Shown: positions 25,529 through 34,015, counted from the first letter of the stretch. The stretch is 43,037 nt of DNA from an uncultured Bdellovibrionales bacterium (GCA_938001965.1 CALLBC010000158.1:1-43037), one strand, 5' to 3'. Notes: a model not told the origin generated them from the sequence alone. Made by a program: numbers and translations.

Positions 25529-26404
25529 ATGCAAAATTTAGAATTAAACCACTTAAAATACTTTTATTATACAGTAACAGAAGGCGGGGTGGGTGCCGCG
25601 GCTGATAAGCTGTGTATTCAGCAGCCAGTGGTCAGTAAAATGCTTAAAAGCCTTGAAGATCAGCTTGGGGAAAGCCTGTTTATTAAAAAAGGGCGAAAAA
25701 AAGTACTAACGGATTTTGGGCAATTAGTATTCCGCCATAGCCAAGTAATTTTTAGTGAAGCAAATAAAATTAATAATTTAAGTTCTAATGTAGAGGATAT
25801 TACAGGCCCATTAAATATTGGTGCAGCAGAACCCATAGCAGCTTTTATTATGCCAAAAGTATTAAAGACTATAATGAAAAAATATAAAAATATTCATCCC
25901 AATATATATTCAGCAACAGCAAATGTAACCTTAGATATGATCAAAGAAGGAAAACTAGAGGCTGGATTTTTATTTCATGTTCCAAAGCTGAGTGATGAAC
26001 TTGAGGTTATTGCTAGTATTCCAGTTAAGCACTCATTAGTAATATTAAGTAAAGAAAAATCTAATAAAGAAGTGATTCAATCATTTATTGGGTCACGAGA
26101 AATAGATGATAATAGTAATCATAAGTTTCCAACAGTTGATAAGCTGCGAAAAAAATATAAAGACACTTCTATTAAATACTCCAGTAACCATATTGGTTTG
26201 CACAAAGAGTTGGTACTCCAGGGAAGAGGCGTTTCCATTTTGCCCAGTTTTTTAGTCACCAAAGAGCTAAAAAGTGGAAAACTCACCACATTGCTGAAAA
26301 GTGAAAAATTTATTTTTGATATGAAAGTTGTAATGAAGAGATCAAGCCTTCAAAGCCCAATTCTAGTAGATATGATAAACAAAATTAAAGATTTACCAAT
26401 TTAG
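25529..26404 (+). CDS. LysR-family transcriptional regulator
   Basis: The protein has 291 aa. The N-terminal HTH is clear: HLKYFYYTVTEGGVGAAADK, then QQPVVSKMLKSLEDQLGESL and FIKKGRKKVLTDFG (to about residue 70). The C-terminal two-lobe effector domain begins near GPLNIGAAEPIAAF and has the usual GLHKELVLQGRGVSILPSFL. Ligand and target are unknown. Neighbours are Fe-S genes in the opposite direction, separated by element 7, so no divergent target is evident. TTGACC at 25493-25498 is a good -35 match, but the -10 17 nt downstream (TAAGTA) is weak. Confidence 0.93.
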   Translation: MQNLELNHLKYFYYTVTEGGVGAAADKLCIQQPVVSKMLKSLEDQLGESLFIKKGRKKVLTDFGQLVFRHSQVIFSEANKINNLSSNVEDITGPLNIGAAEPIAAFIMPKVLKTIMKKYKNIHPNIYSATANVTLDMIKEGKLEAGFLFHVPKLSDELEVIASIPVKHSLVILSKEKSNKEVIQSFIGSREIDDNSNHKFPTVDKLRKKYKDTSIKYSSNHIGLHKELVLQGRGVSILPSFLVTKELKSGKLTTLLKSEKFIFDMKVVMKRSSLQSPILVDMINKIKDLPI

Positions 26405-26440
26405 AATAGTAATCTAAATATGACCACATGTGAGCGTCTT

Positions 26441-26574
26441 TAACTTTCTATTGAAATCCGGTCTGTTTACCTCGCGCACAGTTCTGAAACTAAAAAACCA
26501 CTTCTAAAGAAGTGGTTTTTTAGTTTCGGCTGTCTGAGCACGAGGCAAGCAGGCCGGATTTCAATAGAAAGTTA
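26441..26574. repeat. Long inverted repeat element 7, reaching the stop codon of the Fe-S carrier gene
   Basis: The arms 26441-26474 and 26541-26574 pair at 31 of 34 positions, the mismatches being transitions. The right arm contains the TAA of the A-type carrier gene (complement of 26572-26574). After skipping eight bases on the gene side, six more bases match (26435-26440 with 26583-26588). Inside is the perfect 20-bp terminator stem. The core differs from those of the other elements. Confidence 0.9.
26486..26527. terminator. Bidirectional intrinsic terminator (20-bp perfect stem)
   Basis: The stem 26486-26505 pairs perfectly with 26508-26527 around a two-base loop. It holds ACCACTTCT/AGAAGTGGT at the tip and A6/T6 tracts. 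It lies between the convergent LysR and A-type carrier genes and can serve both strands. Confidence 0.85.
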
Positions 26575-26898
26575 AACAGCGAAAGACGATCCGCAGCCAC
26601 AGGTTTTAGAGGCATTAGGGTTAGAAAAAACAAAACCAGCTCCATTTAAGCCACCTTCATAATTTAAAGTCATTCCCAGAATGTATAAAATACTTTTGTT
26701 ATCAATAACAACTTTAACGCCATCATTATCAAACTCTTTGTCGCCTTCAGCTAATGAAGTGTCGAAATCTAATTTATAAGAAAATCCAGAGCAGCCACCG
26801 CGCTTTACTTTTACGCGTAAAAAAGCATTTTCAGGCTGCTTTTCTTCTTTCATTAGGTCTGAAATTTTACTAACTGCTGTTTCTGATACTGTAATCAT
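26572..26898 (-). CDS. A-type iron-sulfur carrier (IscA/ErpA/HesB family)
   Basis: The protein has 108 aa with a good AGGAGATATT before ATG 26898. The three conserved Cys are present: GGCSGFSYKLDFD (about Cys 35) and the C-terminal KTCGCGSSFAV (Cys-x-Cys). The family receives Fe-S clusters from the scaffold and passes them to target proteins. It lies next to the cysteine desulfurase gene on the same strand, 97 nt downstream. This is an Isc-like context, though no IscU scaffold is in view. IscA, ErpA and SufA cannot be told apart by eye. Confidence 0.92.
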   Translation of the reverse strand: MITVSETAVSKISDLMKEEKQPENAFLRVKVKRGGCSGFSYKLDFDTSLAEGDKEFDNDGVKVVIDNKSILYILGMTLNYEGGLNGAGFVFSNPNASKTCGCGSSFAV

Positions 26899-26995
26899 AA
26901 TATCTCCTGTACTACTAATATAGCACGTCTTTTAAGGTAATTCTATGGGTAAAAAAATAGAGTCATTTTAAATATTTGCAGATTTTAAGAGCTAG

Positions 26996-28141
26996 TTATT
27001 TAAAAAGTCCTTTTATTTTACTACAGCAGAGGTCGATATCTTCTTTTTTAGTGAAACGCCCTAAACCAATCCTAAGTGAGGCTTTAGCCAGCTTATCTTC
27101 CACGCCAATAGCCCTTAAGACATAACTAGAGCTTGAGCTTTTAGAGCTACAGGCAGATCCAGAACTCACTGCCAAACCACTTAAGCCTAAGGCAAAAAGG
27201 TCAGCGGATAAATCTTTAAAGGAAAAATTAATATTATTAGATAGCCTTTCGGTAGGGTGGCCATTGAGTTTTGCTTGCGGTATATTGCTTAAAACTTCAT
27301 TGATTAAATGATCTCTTAAAGAACAGTTTTTTTTGTTTTCTTCATCAAACTGAAGTAATGCAATTTTAGAAGCTTCTCCTAAACCTACTATACCAGGAAC
27401 ATTTAGTGTGCCAGGGCGCAAGCCACCTTCTTGTCCGCCGCCAAACATAAGTGGAGACAGTTTAACTTTTGGATTGTCTAGGTTTACGTAAAGTGCACCA
27501 ACCCCTTTGGGGCCATACATTTTATGGCCAGACAATGAAAGTAAATCAATATTCATTGTTTCAACGTTGATGGGAATTTTACCCATGGCTTGAGCGGCAT
27601 CGGTATGAAATACTATATCGTGCTTTTTGCACCAAGCACCAATGGCTTCGAGCTTATTACAGGTGCCGATTTCATTATTGGCAGCCATAACGCTAATGAA
27701 AGCTGTGTTTTCCTTTCTTAAGTCTTCAAGGGTGGACAGCTCAACTTGTCCGAACTCATTAACAGGAGCAATGGAGACTTCAGCGCCAAAATTTTCACAG
27801 TGTTTAAATACATCTAGTACAGCTTTATGCTCAACTGAGGATGTAATAATATGTGGCTTTACTTTTTGAGAATAAATTAAATGTTTGATTAAACCTAAAA
27901 TTGCAATGTTATTACTTTCAGTGGCTCCACTTGTCCAAAAAATATGTTTTGGGCTGGCGTTTAGTAATTTAGCCACTTCAACACGAGCATTTTTAACGGC
28001 AAGTTCAGCCTCCCAGCCATAGCAATGGGATTGGCTAGCAGGGTTGCCAAACTCTTCTTCGAAGTAAGGTTTCATTTTTTCAAAAACGCGAGGGTCAAGC
28101 TTAGTTGTAGCGTTATTGTCTAAATAAATTGGTTTTTCCAT
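26996..28141 (-). CDS. Cysteine desulfurase (IscS/NifS family)
   Basis: From ATG 28141 (AAGGA ten bases upstream) the protein has 381 aa. An in-frame start at 28171 would overlap the upstream gene and adds unconserved residues. It removes sulfur from cysteine with pyridoxal phosphate and hands the persulfide to Fe-S or thio-tRNA pathways. Signatures are PIYLDNNATTKLDPRVFEKM, the PLP-linked Lys in LSLSGHKMYGPKGVGALYV, and the catalytic Cys in VSSGSACSSKSSSSSYVLRA, typical of group I enzymes. It lies 13 nt after the acyl-CoA dehydrogenase gene and upstream of the A-type carrier. Confidence 0.95.
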   Translation of the reverse strand: MEKPIYLDNNATTKLDPRVFEKMKPYFEEEFGNPASQSHCYGWEAELAVKNARVEVAKLLNASPKHIFWTSGATESNNIAILGLIKHLIYSQKVKPHIITSSVEHKAVLDVFKHCENFGAEVSIAPVNEFGQVELSTLEDLRKENTAFISVMAANNEIGTCNKLEAIGAWCKKHDIVFHTDAAQAMGKIPINVETMNIDLLSLSGHKMYGPKGVGALYVNLDNPKVKLSPLMFGGGQEGGLRPGTLNVPGIVGLGEASKIALLQFDEENKKNCSLRDHLINEVLSNIPQAKLNGHPTERLSNNINFSFKDLSADLFALGLSGLAVSSGSACSSKSSSSSYVLRAIGVEDKLAKASLRIGLGRFTKKEDIDLCCSKIKGLFK

Positions 28142-28154
28142 ACTTAAAGTGTCC

Positions 28155-29354
28155 TTAATTAATATGTTCAATATGTTTGTATAAATCTTTAGTAATATTT
28201 TTTTGATGGGCTTCTATAGTTCCGCCACCAATTTCTATGAGTTTGGCATCTCGCCATAAACGCTCAACAATATACTCACTAACGTAGCCATAACCACCAA
28301 GAACTTGCATGGCTCGATCGGCAACATTTTTTGCCATTGTGGCTGCCACAAGTTTTACTCCATCTGAGTCAAGACGGTGGTTAAACTGATCCATCCTTCT
28401 TGCTGTTTCATAAACATAAGTTCTGCTGGCTTGGAACTCAGCATAACTTTCTGAAATATATTTTTGAATTTGTCCAAAGTGACTCAAAGGTTTGCCAAAA
28501 GCTTCGCGCTCTTTGGCATAACGAACCATAATTTGTAGTGAACGCTTTGCCATTCCCAAGCTCATCGCCGCAAGAGTTAGCCTTTCAATTTCTAAATTTT
28601 TCATCATATGAAGCATTGAATCGCCTTCTTTGCCCACAAGATTAGCAACTGGAACCTTGCAATTTTCAAAAACAAGCTCGGCTGTATTAGAAGCACGCAT
28701 TCCGGTTTTTCCCTTTATTTTCTGGCCTACTGAGTAACCTGGGGTACCTTTTTCCACAATAAATGTGGATATCTCAGGTCTATTATTTGCCTCACCTGTG
28801 ATTGCATAAACCAAAACACAATCAGCTGGTGTTTTGTTTTCATCAATGGTTCCATTTGTGATCCACATCTTTCGGCCATTTAATATATAGTGATCGCCAG
28901 AAAGTTTAGCAGTAGTTTTCATGCCCATCACATCAGTTCCAACATGTGGCTCTGACATGGCCATGCATCCCACCCATTCACCACTACACAATTTTGGTAG
29001 AATATTTTTTTTCTGTTCAGGAGATGCATTCTCTGCAAGGTTATTCACACACAGCATGGCGTGAGCTAAGTAAGCTAAGGCAAATCCTGGGTCACTCATT
29101 GATAATTCTTCATGAGCAATCACTGCAGCAATGGCATCCATATTAGAGCCGCCGCAATCATCAGGTGATGTTATTCCCAATAATCCAAGAGGGCCAAGTT
29201 TTTTAAATAACTCTAAGTTAAATTCTTCAGCTTGATCATAATGTTCTGCTTGTGGTTCAACTTCAGTTTTGCAAAAGTCTCGCACCATTTCGCGAAGCAT
29301 TTTATGTTCTTCTGTGGGGTTGAACAAGTCATAGTTTTTAAAGCTATCGGCCAT
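28155..29354 (-). CDS. Acyl-CoA dehydrogenase (isovaleryl-CoA dehydrogenase-like)
   Basis: The protein has 399 aa. It oxidises an acyl-CoA to the enoyl-CoA with FAD. Domain order is the N-terminal helical domain, the FAD-contacting stretch GCMAMSEPHVGTDVMGMKTT and MWITNGTID, then the C-terminal helices with AKEREAFGKPLSHFGQIQKY and LGGYGYVSEYIVERLWRDAK. A Glu in NLEIERLTLA sits where isovaleryl-CoA dehydrogenases carry their catalytic base. The terminal motif reads EIGGGTIEAHQKNI rather than the commoner IGxGTSEIxR, so substrate is uncertain. The gene leads the short run with the cysteine desulfurase gene. Confidence 0.92.
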   Translation of the reverse strand: MADSFKNYDLFNPTEEHKMLREMVRDFCKTEVEPQAEHYDQAEEFNLELFKKLGPLGLLGITSPDDCGGSNMDAIAAVIAHEELSMSDPGFALAYLAHAMLCVNNLAENASPEQKKNILPKLCSGEWVGCMAMSEPHVGTDVMGMKTTAKLSGDHYILNGRKMWITNGTIDENKTPADCVLVYAITGEANNRPEISTFIVEKGTPGYSVGQKIKGKTGMRASNTAELVFENCKVPVANLVGKEGDSMLHMMKNLEIERLTLAAMSLGMAKRSLQIMVRYAKEREAFGKPLSHFGQIQKYISESYAEFQASRTYVYETARRMDQFNHRLDSDGVKLVAATMAKNVADRAMQVLGGYGYVSEYIVERLWRDAKLIEIGGGTIEAHQKNITKDLYKHIEHIN

Positions 29355-29552
29355 AAAATTTCCTTAAACTGGGTGTAAAAATTAACGGTTTAACAAAACA
29401 TAGCTACAGTCTAGATTCAAGATGATAATGCTCATTTGGTGCTTAAATATTACTCATTAAACCTGCCTGTTAATTTTTAATTGGGTTTAAATATGCCAAA
29501 GAGAAGACATGCTGTGCTCGCTCTTTCAGCTGCTCTCTAACTCCTCTTTTGG

Positions 29553-29567
29553 AGGGGCGAAGCCCCT
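29553..29567. repeat. Small GC-rich hairpin in the 29355-29610 gap
   Basis: AGGGGC (29553-29558), GAA and GCCCCT (29562-29567) form a tight hairpin followed by TTT. The surrounding CTCCTCTTTTGGAG can pair as well. It looks like an extragenic repeat fragment or weak terminator. I see no gene in 29355-29610. Confidence 0.45.
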
Positions 29568-29610
29568 TTAAAAAGTGAAATAAAGCTTAGTTATATGCGT
29601 GTAGTCACTC

Positions 29611-29794
29611 AAACCTCTGGATAAATATTTTGAAACTTGCAGCTTTAGCTTTTGACTGGAGTATCGCGTCGCGCTTCGCGTATCCGCGCTGTGTTCACCT
29701 GTAAAGGTGACAGAGTGCGAAGACGCGATGCTGCCGTAAGCACACTCTAGCAAAAGCTAAAGCTGCAAGTTTCAAAATATTTATCCAGAGGTTT
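29611..29794. repeat. Long inverted repeat element 4 (44-bp perfect arms)
   Basis: The arms 29611-29654 and 29751-29794 are perfectly complementary over 44 bases. The GC-rich core includes ATCGCGTCGCGCTTCGCG, a TTCACC-TGTAAA-GGTGAC-like tip and GCCGTAAGC. It is nearly identical to the core at 32828-32915, while the arms are only loosely alike. The element ends two bases before the stop codon of the glycosyltransferase gene and could act as its terminator. Confidence 0.95.
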
Positions 29795-29796
29795 TT

Positions 29797-30639
29797 TTAT
29801 AAAGTTTTGGCTTCAATTAAGCTTTTGATGCGAAGGATTTCTTGGGCTTTTTTGGGGTGGTTGTATTTATTGAAACCATTTATCAATATTGGAGCTTTTT
29901 TGTTTATGAAAGTTTTGATGGCTTGAGTTTGGTTTTCAGATAACCCTTTGTTTAGCATAGAGGCTGAAGCTTTTACTCTCCAGTAATCCATCGCTTTGTA
30001 TTTGGTGGATAATTGGTCGTCGTGACCTCCATTTTTTACAATATGCTCTTCACTGAGAAAACCAATAGGGTATTTATTAGAAATCCTGAGCCAAAGTTCG
30101 TAGTCTTCACAAACGGGATAGTCTTCATTGAAGAAGCCAATAGTGTTAAAAATCTCTCGCATAATCATTACAGAGGATACGCCTATAAAACATCTGTTCA
30201 CGCAGTTTTCAAAAATATTTGTATCAAATTTTTGATGTTGCTTTTTTCTTAGGAAGGGTTGATCGTTTTTTAGCCAGAGTTCTTCAGTGTAAACCCATTT
30301 TAAATGGGGATTATTGTTTAAAAAGTTAACTTGGGCCTCAAGCTTGTGTGGGAACCACCAATCATCACAATCTAAAAAACTAATTAAAGGGCTTGAGCTT
30401 AACTTAATACCAATATTGCGTGCATGACTAACACCAAGGTTAGGTGTCTTCACAGTGGTGTAGCTAATTCCATCACAGGACTTTAGATAATCACAAGCTC
30501 GCTCATAGGTGTTGTCACTTGAGCCATCATCAACAAGAATTAAATGCCAGTTACTATAGGTTTGCATAGCAACACTTTGAATGGCTCTAATGGTCCATTC
30601 CGGTCTATTGTAGCTGGGTATGATGACATTAACTTTCAT
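29797..30639 (-). CDS. Family 2 glycosyltransferase
   Basis: The protein has 280 aa. A GT-A fold is indicated by VNVIIPSYNRPEWTIRAIQS, VAMQTYSNWHLILVDDGSSD, GVSHARNIGIKLSSSPLISF and the metal-binding DCDDWW (about 95-100, a DXD variant). EDYELWLRIS (about 176-185) holds the probable catalytic acidic residue. There is no membrane segment. It is probably a sugar transferase for surface polysaccharide or glycoprotein; donor and acceptor are unknown and no polysaccharide cluster is nearby. The ATG has no Shine-Dalgarno, but a promoter -10 lies six bases upstream. Confidence 0.9.
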   Translation of the reverse strand: MKVNVIIPSYNRPEWTIRAIQSVAMQTYSNWHLILVDDGSSDNTYERACDYLKSCDGISYTTVKTPNLGVSHARNIGIKLSSSPLISFLDCDDWWFPHKLEAQVNFLNNNPHLKWVYTEELWLKNDQPFLRKKQHQKFDTNIFENCVNRCFIGVSSVMIMREIFNTIGFFNEDYPVCEDYELWLRISNKYPIGFLSEEHIVKNGGHDDQLSTKYKAMDYWRVKASASMLNKGLSENQTQAIKTFINKKAPILINGFNKYNHPKKAQEILRIKSLIEAKTL

Positions 30640-30645
30640 AGGCAG

Positions 30646-30674
30646 TTAATATAACTACTATAGTGAGATGTAAA
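30646..30674 (-). promoter_or_regulatory. Promoter of the glycosyltransferase gene, leaderless geometry
   Basis: On the minus strand TTTACA (30674-30669), a 17-nt spacer and TATTAA (30651-30646) precede the ATG by six bases. Both boxes match the sigma-70 consensus well, which makes this the best example of the leaderless pattern in the window. Confidence 0.55.
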
Positions 30675-30690
30675 GTAGCTCATAAATATC

Positions 30691-30719
30691 TTGTTAAATA
30701 CTTAATAAGCTGAAATAAC
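30691..30719 (+). promoter_or_regulatory. Candidate promoter of the AGCS symporter gene
   Basis: TTGTTA (30691-30696), a 17-nt spacer and AATAAC (30714-30719, 4 of 6 to TATAAT) are followed by six bases and the ATG. No Shine-Dalgarno is present. It is divergent from the glycosyltransferase promoter. Confidence 0.4.
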
Positions 30720-30725
30720 TTACGT

Positions 30726-32084
30726 ATGACTTTTTCTGATTTTTTATCTTTAGTGGTGGATTATACTTGGGGGCTTCCCTTAGTTTTATTATTGATGGGT
30801 GGTGGCCTCTATTTATTATTTGTTTCAAGGTTTTTGCCTTTACTTGGGTTTAAGCATGCTCTTGATTTAGTCTTTGGTAAATACAAACACAAAAATGAAG
30901 ATAAAGCCGATGGGCAAATATCTCATTTTCAAGGTTTAACAAATGCATTAGCGGCAACCATTGGCCTTGGTAATATTGCCGGAGTGGCCGTGGCCATTTC
31001 TCAAGGTGGGCCGGGTGCCATTTTTTGGATGTGGATTGCAGCCTTAATTGGTATGAATACTAAATTTTTTGAATGTAGCTTAGCTGTTATGTTTAGAGGG
31101 CAAAACTACTTGGGTGAAGTGCATGGTGGTCCCATGTTTGTAATTGAAAAGGCTTTACCAAAAAAGTTTAGACCATTTGCCATTATGTTTGCTGTTTGTG
31201 GTTTAGTTGGTACCATGGCTTTGTTCCAAACTAACCAGCTGTCAGCTTATATGCTTGATCAATACGAAACGCCAAAGCTGGCAACAGGAATTGTCAGTTC
31301 AATTTTTGTGGCCATTGTTTTGCTTGGTGGAATTAAGCGCATATCATCTGTGACCTCTAAATTAGTTCCAGTAATGTGTGTAATTTATGTTTTAGCGTGT
31401 CTAACAATTATTTTTATAAACTTTGAAAGTGTTCCCGCTGTATTTTCTTCTATATTTACAGAAGCATTTACAGGAAGATCCGCTTTTGGAGCCGCTGCCG
31501 GGATTGGTGTTATACAGGTTTTAAAAATTGGTGTTAAGCGTGCTGGTTTTTCCAATGAGGCTGGTATTGGTACTGCGCCCATGGCCCACAGTAATGTAAA
31601 AACTAATGAGCCAATTAGTGAAGGCTTTGTTGCCATGCTTGGTCCATTTATGGACACCATCGTTGTTTGTACAATGACAGCTTTAGCTATATTAACTAGT
31701 GTTGATTATCAAAACTTAGGAGATGTCACAGGGATTGTTATGACCACTAAGGCCTTTGAAGCCACATTGCCTGGTGTTGGAACTCATATTTTAGGTGTTG
31801 CAATATTGTTATTTTCATTTTCAACAATGGTGGGTATGGCAAACTATAATGAAAAGTGTTGGAACTATATTTTTAAAGGGCGATTTATATTTAATCGTTA
31901 TGTATTTATATTTTGGTTTTGTTTAACATTAGTTTATGGCGCTATTTCCACTCCAACAGATGTGATTAATATATTAGACATTGGTTATGGTTTTATGGCC
32001 ATACCAAATATGTTTGCCACTATCTATTTAGCCACAAAAGTAAAAAGTAAACTTCAAGACTATATGAAGGCTTACTTATCCTAA
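30726..32084 (+). CDS. Sodium:alanine symporter (AGCS) family protein
   Basis: The protein has 452 aa with about ten or eleven membrane helices. It resembles Na+-coupled alanine/glycine importers: GLTNALAATIGLGNIAGVAV and GGPGAIFWMWIAALIGMNTK (about 100), GEVHGGPMFVI (about 137), and the family signature SNEAGIGTAPMAHSNVKTNE (about 276-295). The length is normal. It should take up small amino acids across the inner membrane. Its 3' end is seven bases from the convergent HNH gene. Confidence 0.93.
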   Translation: MTFSDFLSLVVDYTWGLPLVLLLMGGGLYLLFVSRFLPLLGFKHALDLVFGKYKHKNEDKADGQISHFQGLTNALAATIGLGNIAGVAVAISQGGPGAIFWMWIAALIGMNTKFFECSLAVMFRGQNYLGEVHGGPMFVIEKALPKKFRPFAIMFAVCGLVGTMALFQTNQLSAYMLDQYETPKLATGIVSSIFVAIVLLGGIKRISSVTSKLVPVMCVIYVLACLTIIFINFESVPAVFSSIFTEAFTGRSAFGAAAGIGVIQVLKIGVKRAGFSNEAGIGTAPMAHSNVKTNEPISEGFVAMLGPFMDTIVVCTMTALAILTSVDYQNLGDVTGIVMTTKAFEATLPGVGTHILGVAILLFSFSTMVGMANYNEKCWNYIFKGRFIFNRYVFIFWFCLTLVYGAISTPTDVINILDIGYGFMAIPNMFATIYLATKVKSKLQDYMKAYLS

Positions 32085-32090
32085 GTACTT

Positions 32091-32537
32091 TTATATAAAA
32101 ATATAAGGTTGCCAAATATCAGGAACTAAATGTTTATTTTTTTTGGTGATAGGTTTGGCGGCTTGTTGTTTTAAAATTTTGGGTTTCTTTATTAAAGGCA
32201 TGCCAGCTTCTTCAGGAGTTTTATTTGCTTTTTTATGATTGCAAGGTCGGCATGCAGTTACAATATTAGTCCAGTCTTTTTTGCCACCACGTGAGTAAGG
32301 TAAGACATGGTCTAAGGTTAGTTTTGAATGTGGGAAAGTTTTTCTACAGTACTGACAGATATAATCATCTCTAAAAAAAACATTATCTCTTGAGAATCGA
32401 GCTGAGCCTTTGGCCCAGGGTTTAATATAAGTTTTTAATCTCAGTACAGCTGGTAGTGGAAAGCTATCTAATGCGCTTTTAATCTGGTAGGAGTGTGACT
32501 CCAAAACATCGGCTTTATCTTGGACCCATAGAAGCAT
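32091..32537 (-). CDS. HNH endonuclease-family protein with a disturbed 5' end
   Basis: From ATG 32537 the protein has 148 aa. The zinc-HNH module is complete: CQYCRKTFPHSKLTLDHVLP, YSRGGKKDWTNIV and ACRPCNHKKANKTPEEAG. The two CxxC pairs hold zinc and the DH/N/H residues form the nuclease site. Relatives, as I recall them, begin with RVLVLNASYEPLRIVSWQ. Here exactly that sequence (VRVLVLNASYEPLRIVSWQS) is encoded in frame upstream at 32600-32541, but the frame has no ATG, GTG or TTG before the stop at 32642-32640. An ATG at 32602-32600 is one base out of frame and runs straight into TAA. A one-base loss near codon 2 or an unusual start is likely. Confidence 0.8.
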   Translation of the reverse strand: MLLWVQDKADVLESHSYQIKSALDSFPLPAVLRLKTYIKPWAKGSARFSRDNVFFRDDYICQYCRKTFPHSKLTLDHVLPYSRGGKKDWTNIVTACRPCNHKKANKTPEEAGMPLIKKPKILKQQAAKPITKKNKHLVPDIWQPYIFI

Positions 32538-32786
32538 GGCTGACTGCCAGCTTACAATTCGTAACGGCTCGTATGAGGCATTTAAAACTAAAACTCTTAC
32601 ATTGGCTAAGTGGAAGGCACGACCTCCTAAGGCTAGCTGTTAATTCATTTTATCACAAAAACTAGGCACTTTATAAAGGAACTAGACTATAGCCTTAAAA
32701 AGAAGTTGCTCCTAAAAGCCCTGCTTTTATTAAGTATTAGTATTAATGATTACTTACTTTTTAATTAGATATTAGTGCTTAAGTTT

Positions 32787-32954
32787 CTTAAACCTTTTTA
32801 AAACTTCTCCAAAAGCTTTGGCTCTCGAGTATCGCGTCGCGCTTCGCGTATCCGCGCTGTGTTCACCTGTAAAGGTGACAGAGCGCGAAGACGCGCTGCT
32901 GCCGTAAGCGCACTCAGGGCCAAAGCTTGAGGAGAAGTTTTAAAAAGGTTTAAG
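32787..32954. repeat. Long inverted repeat element 5
   Basis: The arms 32787-32822 and 32919-32954 pair at 34 of 36 positions. The core from 32828 matches the core of the 29.6-kb element with about three substitutions over nearly 90 bases. The arms share only scattered blocks (AAACCT, AAACTT, AGCTTT) with that element, at shifted positions, and yet remain self-complementary. It lies in the 540-nt gap between the divergent HNH and AdoMet decarboxylase genes. The rest of that gap shows no gene. Confidence 0.95.
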
Positions 32955-33082
32955 AGGCTCGGCTAGTAAGTATTTAATATTATTGTCATATTTAATTGTG
33001 TAAAATCGCTAAATAGCTTTAAATACTTGATTTTAAAGGGGTTCGAGTATATCAAAATGACTTAATTAAGGATAAAGTACCT

Positions 33083-34015
33083 ATGTTTTTTGAAGGCTCA
33101 GAAAAAAAGTTTGAACTTAGTGTAGTGGCGGGGAGTCCATCGCTGAGAGCTATACCTAGAAATATTTATGATGAATGTGTTGAAAAATCAGAAGCAAAAA
33201 TACTTTCTGTTGTTAGTTCTGATTTATGTGATGCATATTTATTATCAGAGTCCAGCTTATTTATTTGGGACGATCGCATTACAATGATCACTTGTGGTAA
33301 CACAAGGTTATGCCATGCCGCTCTTTTTATAATTGATTATTTAGGAGAGCAAAACGTTGAATCATTTTTTTATGAGCGAAAAAATGAATACTTTCCAAGA
33401 AAGCAATCCTCTGACTTTTTTGATGATGTAAAATGTTTAAATAAAAAAATTCCTGGTTCGGCATATCGCTTAGGGGTGCCCAATCAACATCATCTTTATT
33501 TGTTCCATGGTGATAAAAAATATGAACCACCTAAGTCAGATAGAACTATTGAATTACTAATGTATGGACTATCTGGTGCGGCCTATGATGTTTTTTCAAA
33601 AGAAAACAACAGTTCAAAAAATATAAAAGAATTTTTAGGTCTTGATAAAGTGTTTCCTGACTTTAAGTACGATGACTTTGTTTTTTCACCAGTAGGTTAC
33701 TCTTGTAATGCAGTGAAAGGGAGTGATTATTATACTATTCATGTCACTCCTCAAGAAGAAGGCCCATACGTGAGTTTTGAAACTAACATGAAGGGTGTAA
33801 GTGCTCAGTTAGTTGTTGAATCCGTCACAAATATTTTTAAGCCTTCTTGTTTTGATGTGATTCAATTTGATTCTTCTGGGCTTGAAGATATTCAGTTTGA
33901 TGGACCAAGAAAGTTAAACAGTGTTGAAGATAAAATTGGTGGCTATAATGTTTTGTTCAAAAGTTATTACAACCATGAAGATAAATGTAAAAAAGCTGAT
34001 AAGTTAAAAATATAA
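33083..34015 (+). CDS. S-adenosylmethionine decarboxylase, eukaryote-type
   Basis: The protein has 310 aa, the size of the eukaryotic enzyme and far longer than bacterial SpeD. It makes decarboxylated AdoMet, the aminopropyl donor for spermidine. It retains FFEGSEKKFEL near the N-terminus (the human E8/E11 region), the self-cleavage site LLSESSLF (Glu56-Ser57, where Ser becomes the pyruvoyl group), the catalytic Cys in ITCGNTRL, and SPVGYSCNAVKG plus TIHVTPQEEGPYVSFET near the C-terminus, which carry the Ser and His needed for processing. It is followed after 12 nt by spermidine synthase, which confirms the pathway. Eukaryote-type AdoMetDC in a bacterium suggests ancient transfer. Confidence 0.9.
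   Translation: MFFEGSEKKFELSVVAGSPSLRAIPRNIYDECVEKSEAKILSVVSSDLCDAYLLSESSLFIWDDRITMITCGNTRLCHAALFIIDYLGEQNVESFFYERKNEYFPRKQSSDFFDDVKCLNKKIPGSAYRLGVPNQHHLYLFHGDKKYEPPKSDRTIELLMYGLSGAAYDVFSKENNSSKNIKEFLGLDKVFPDFKYDDFVFSPVGYSCNAVKGSDYYTIHVTPQEEGPYVSFETNMKGVSAQLVVESVTNIFKPSCFDVIQFDSSGLEDIQFDGPRKLNSVEDKIGGYNVLFKSYYNHEDKCKKADKLKI

Noticed and set aside
29568-29753. 61-codon minus-strand ORF through element 4
   Set aside because: It runs through the palindrome arm and core and is explained by the repeat. The same core at 32.8 kb does not keep a comparable frame.
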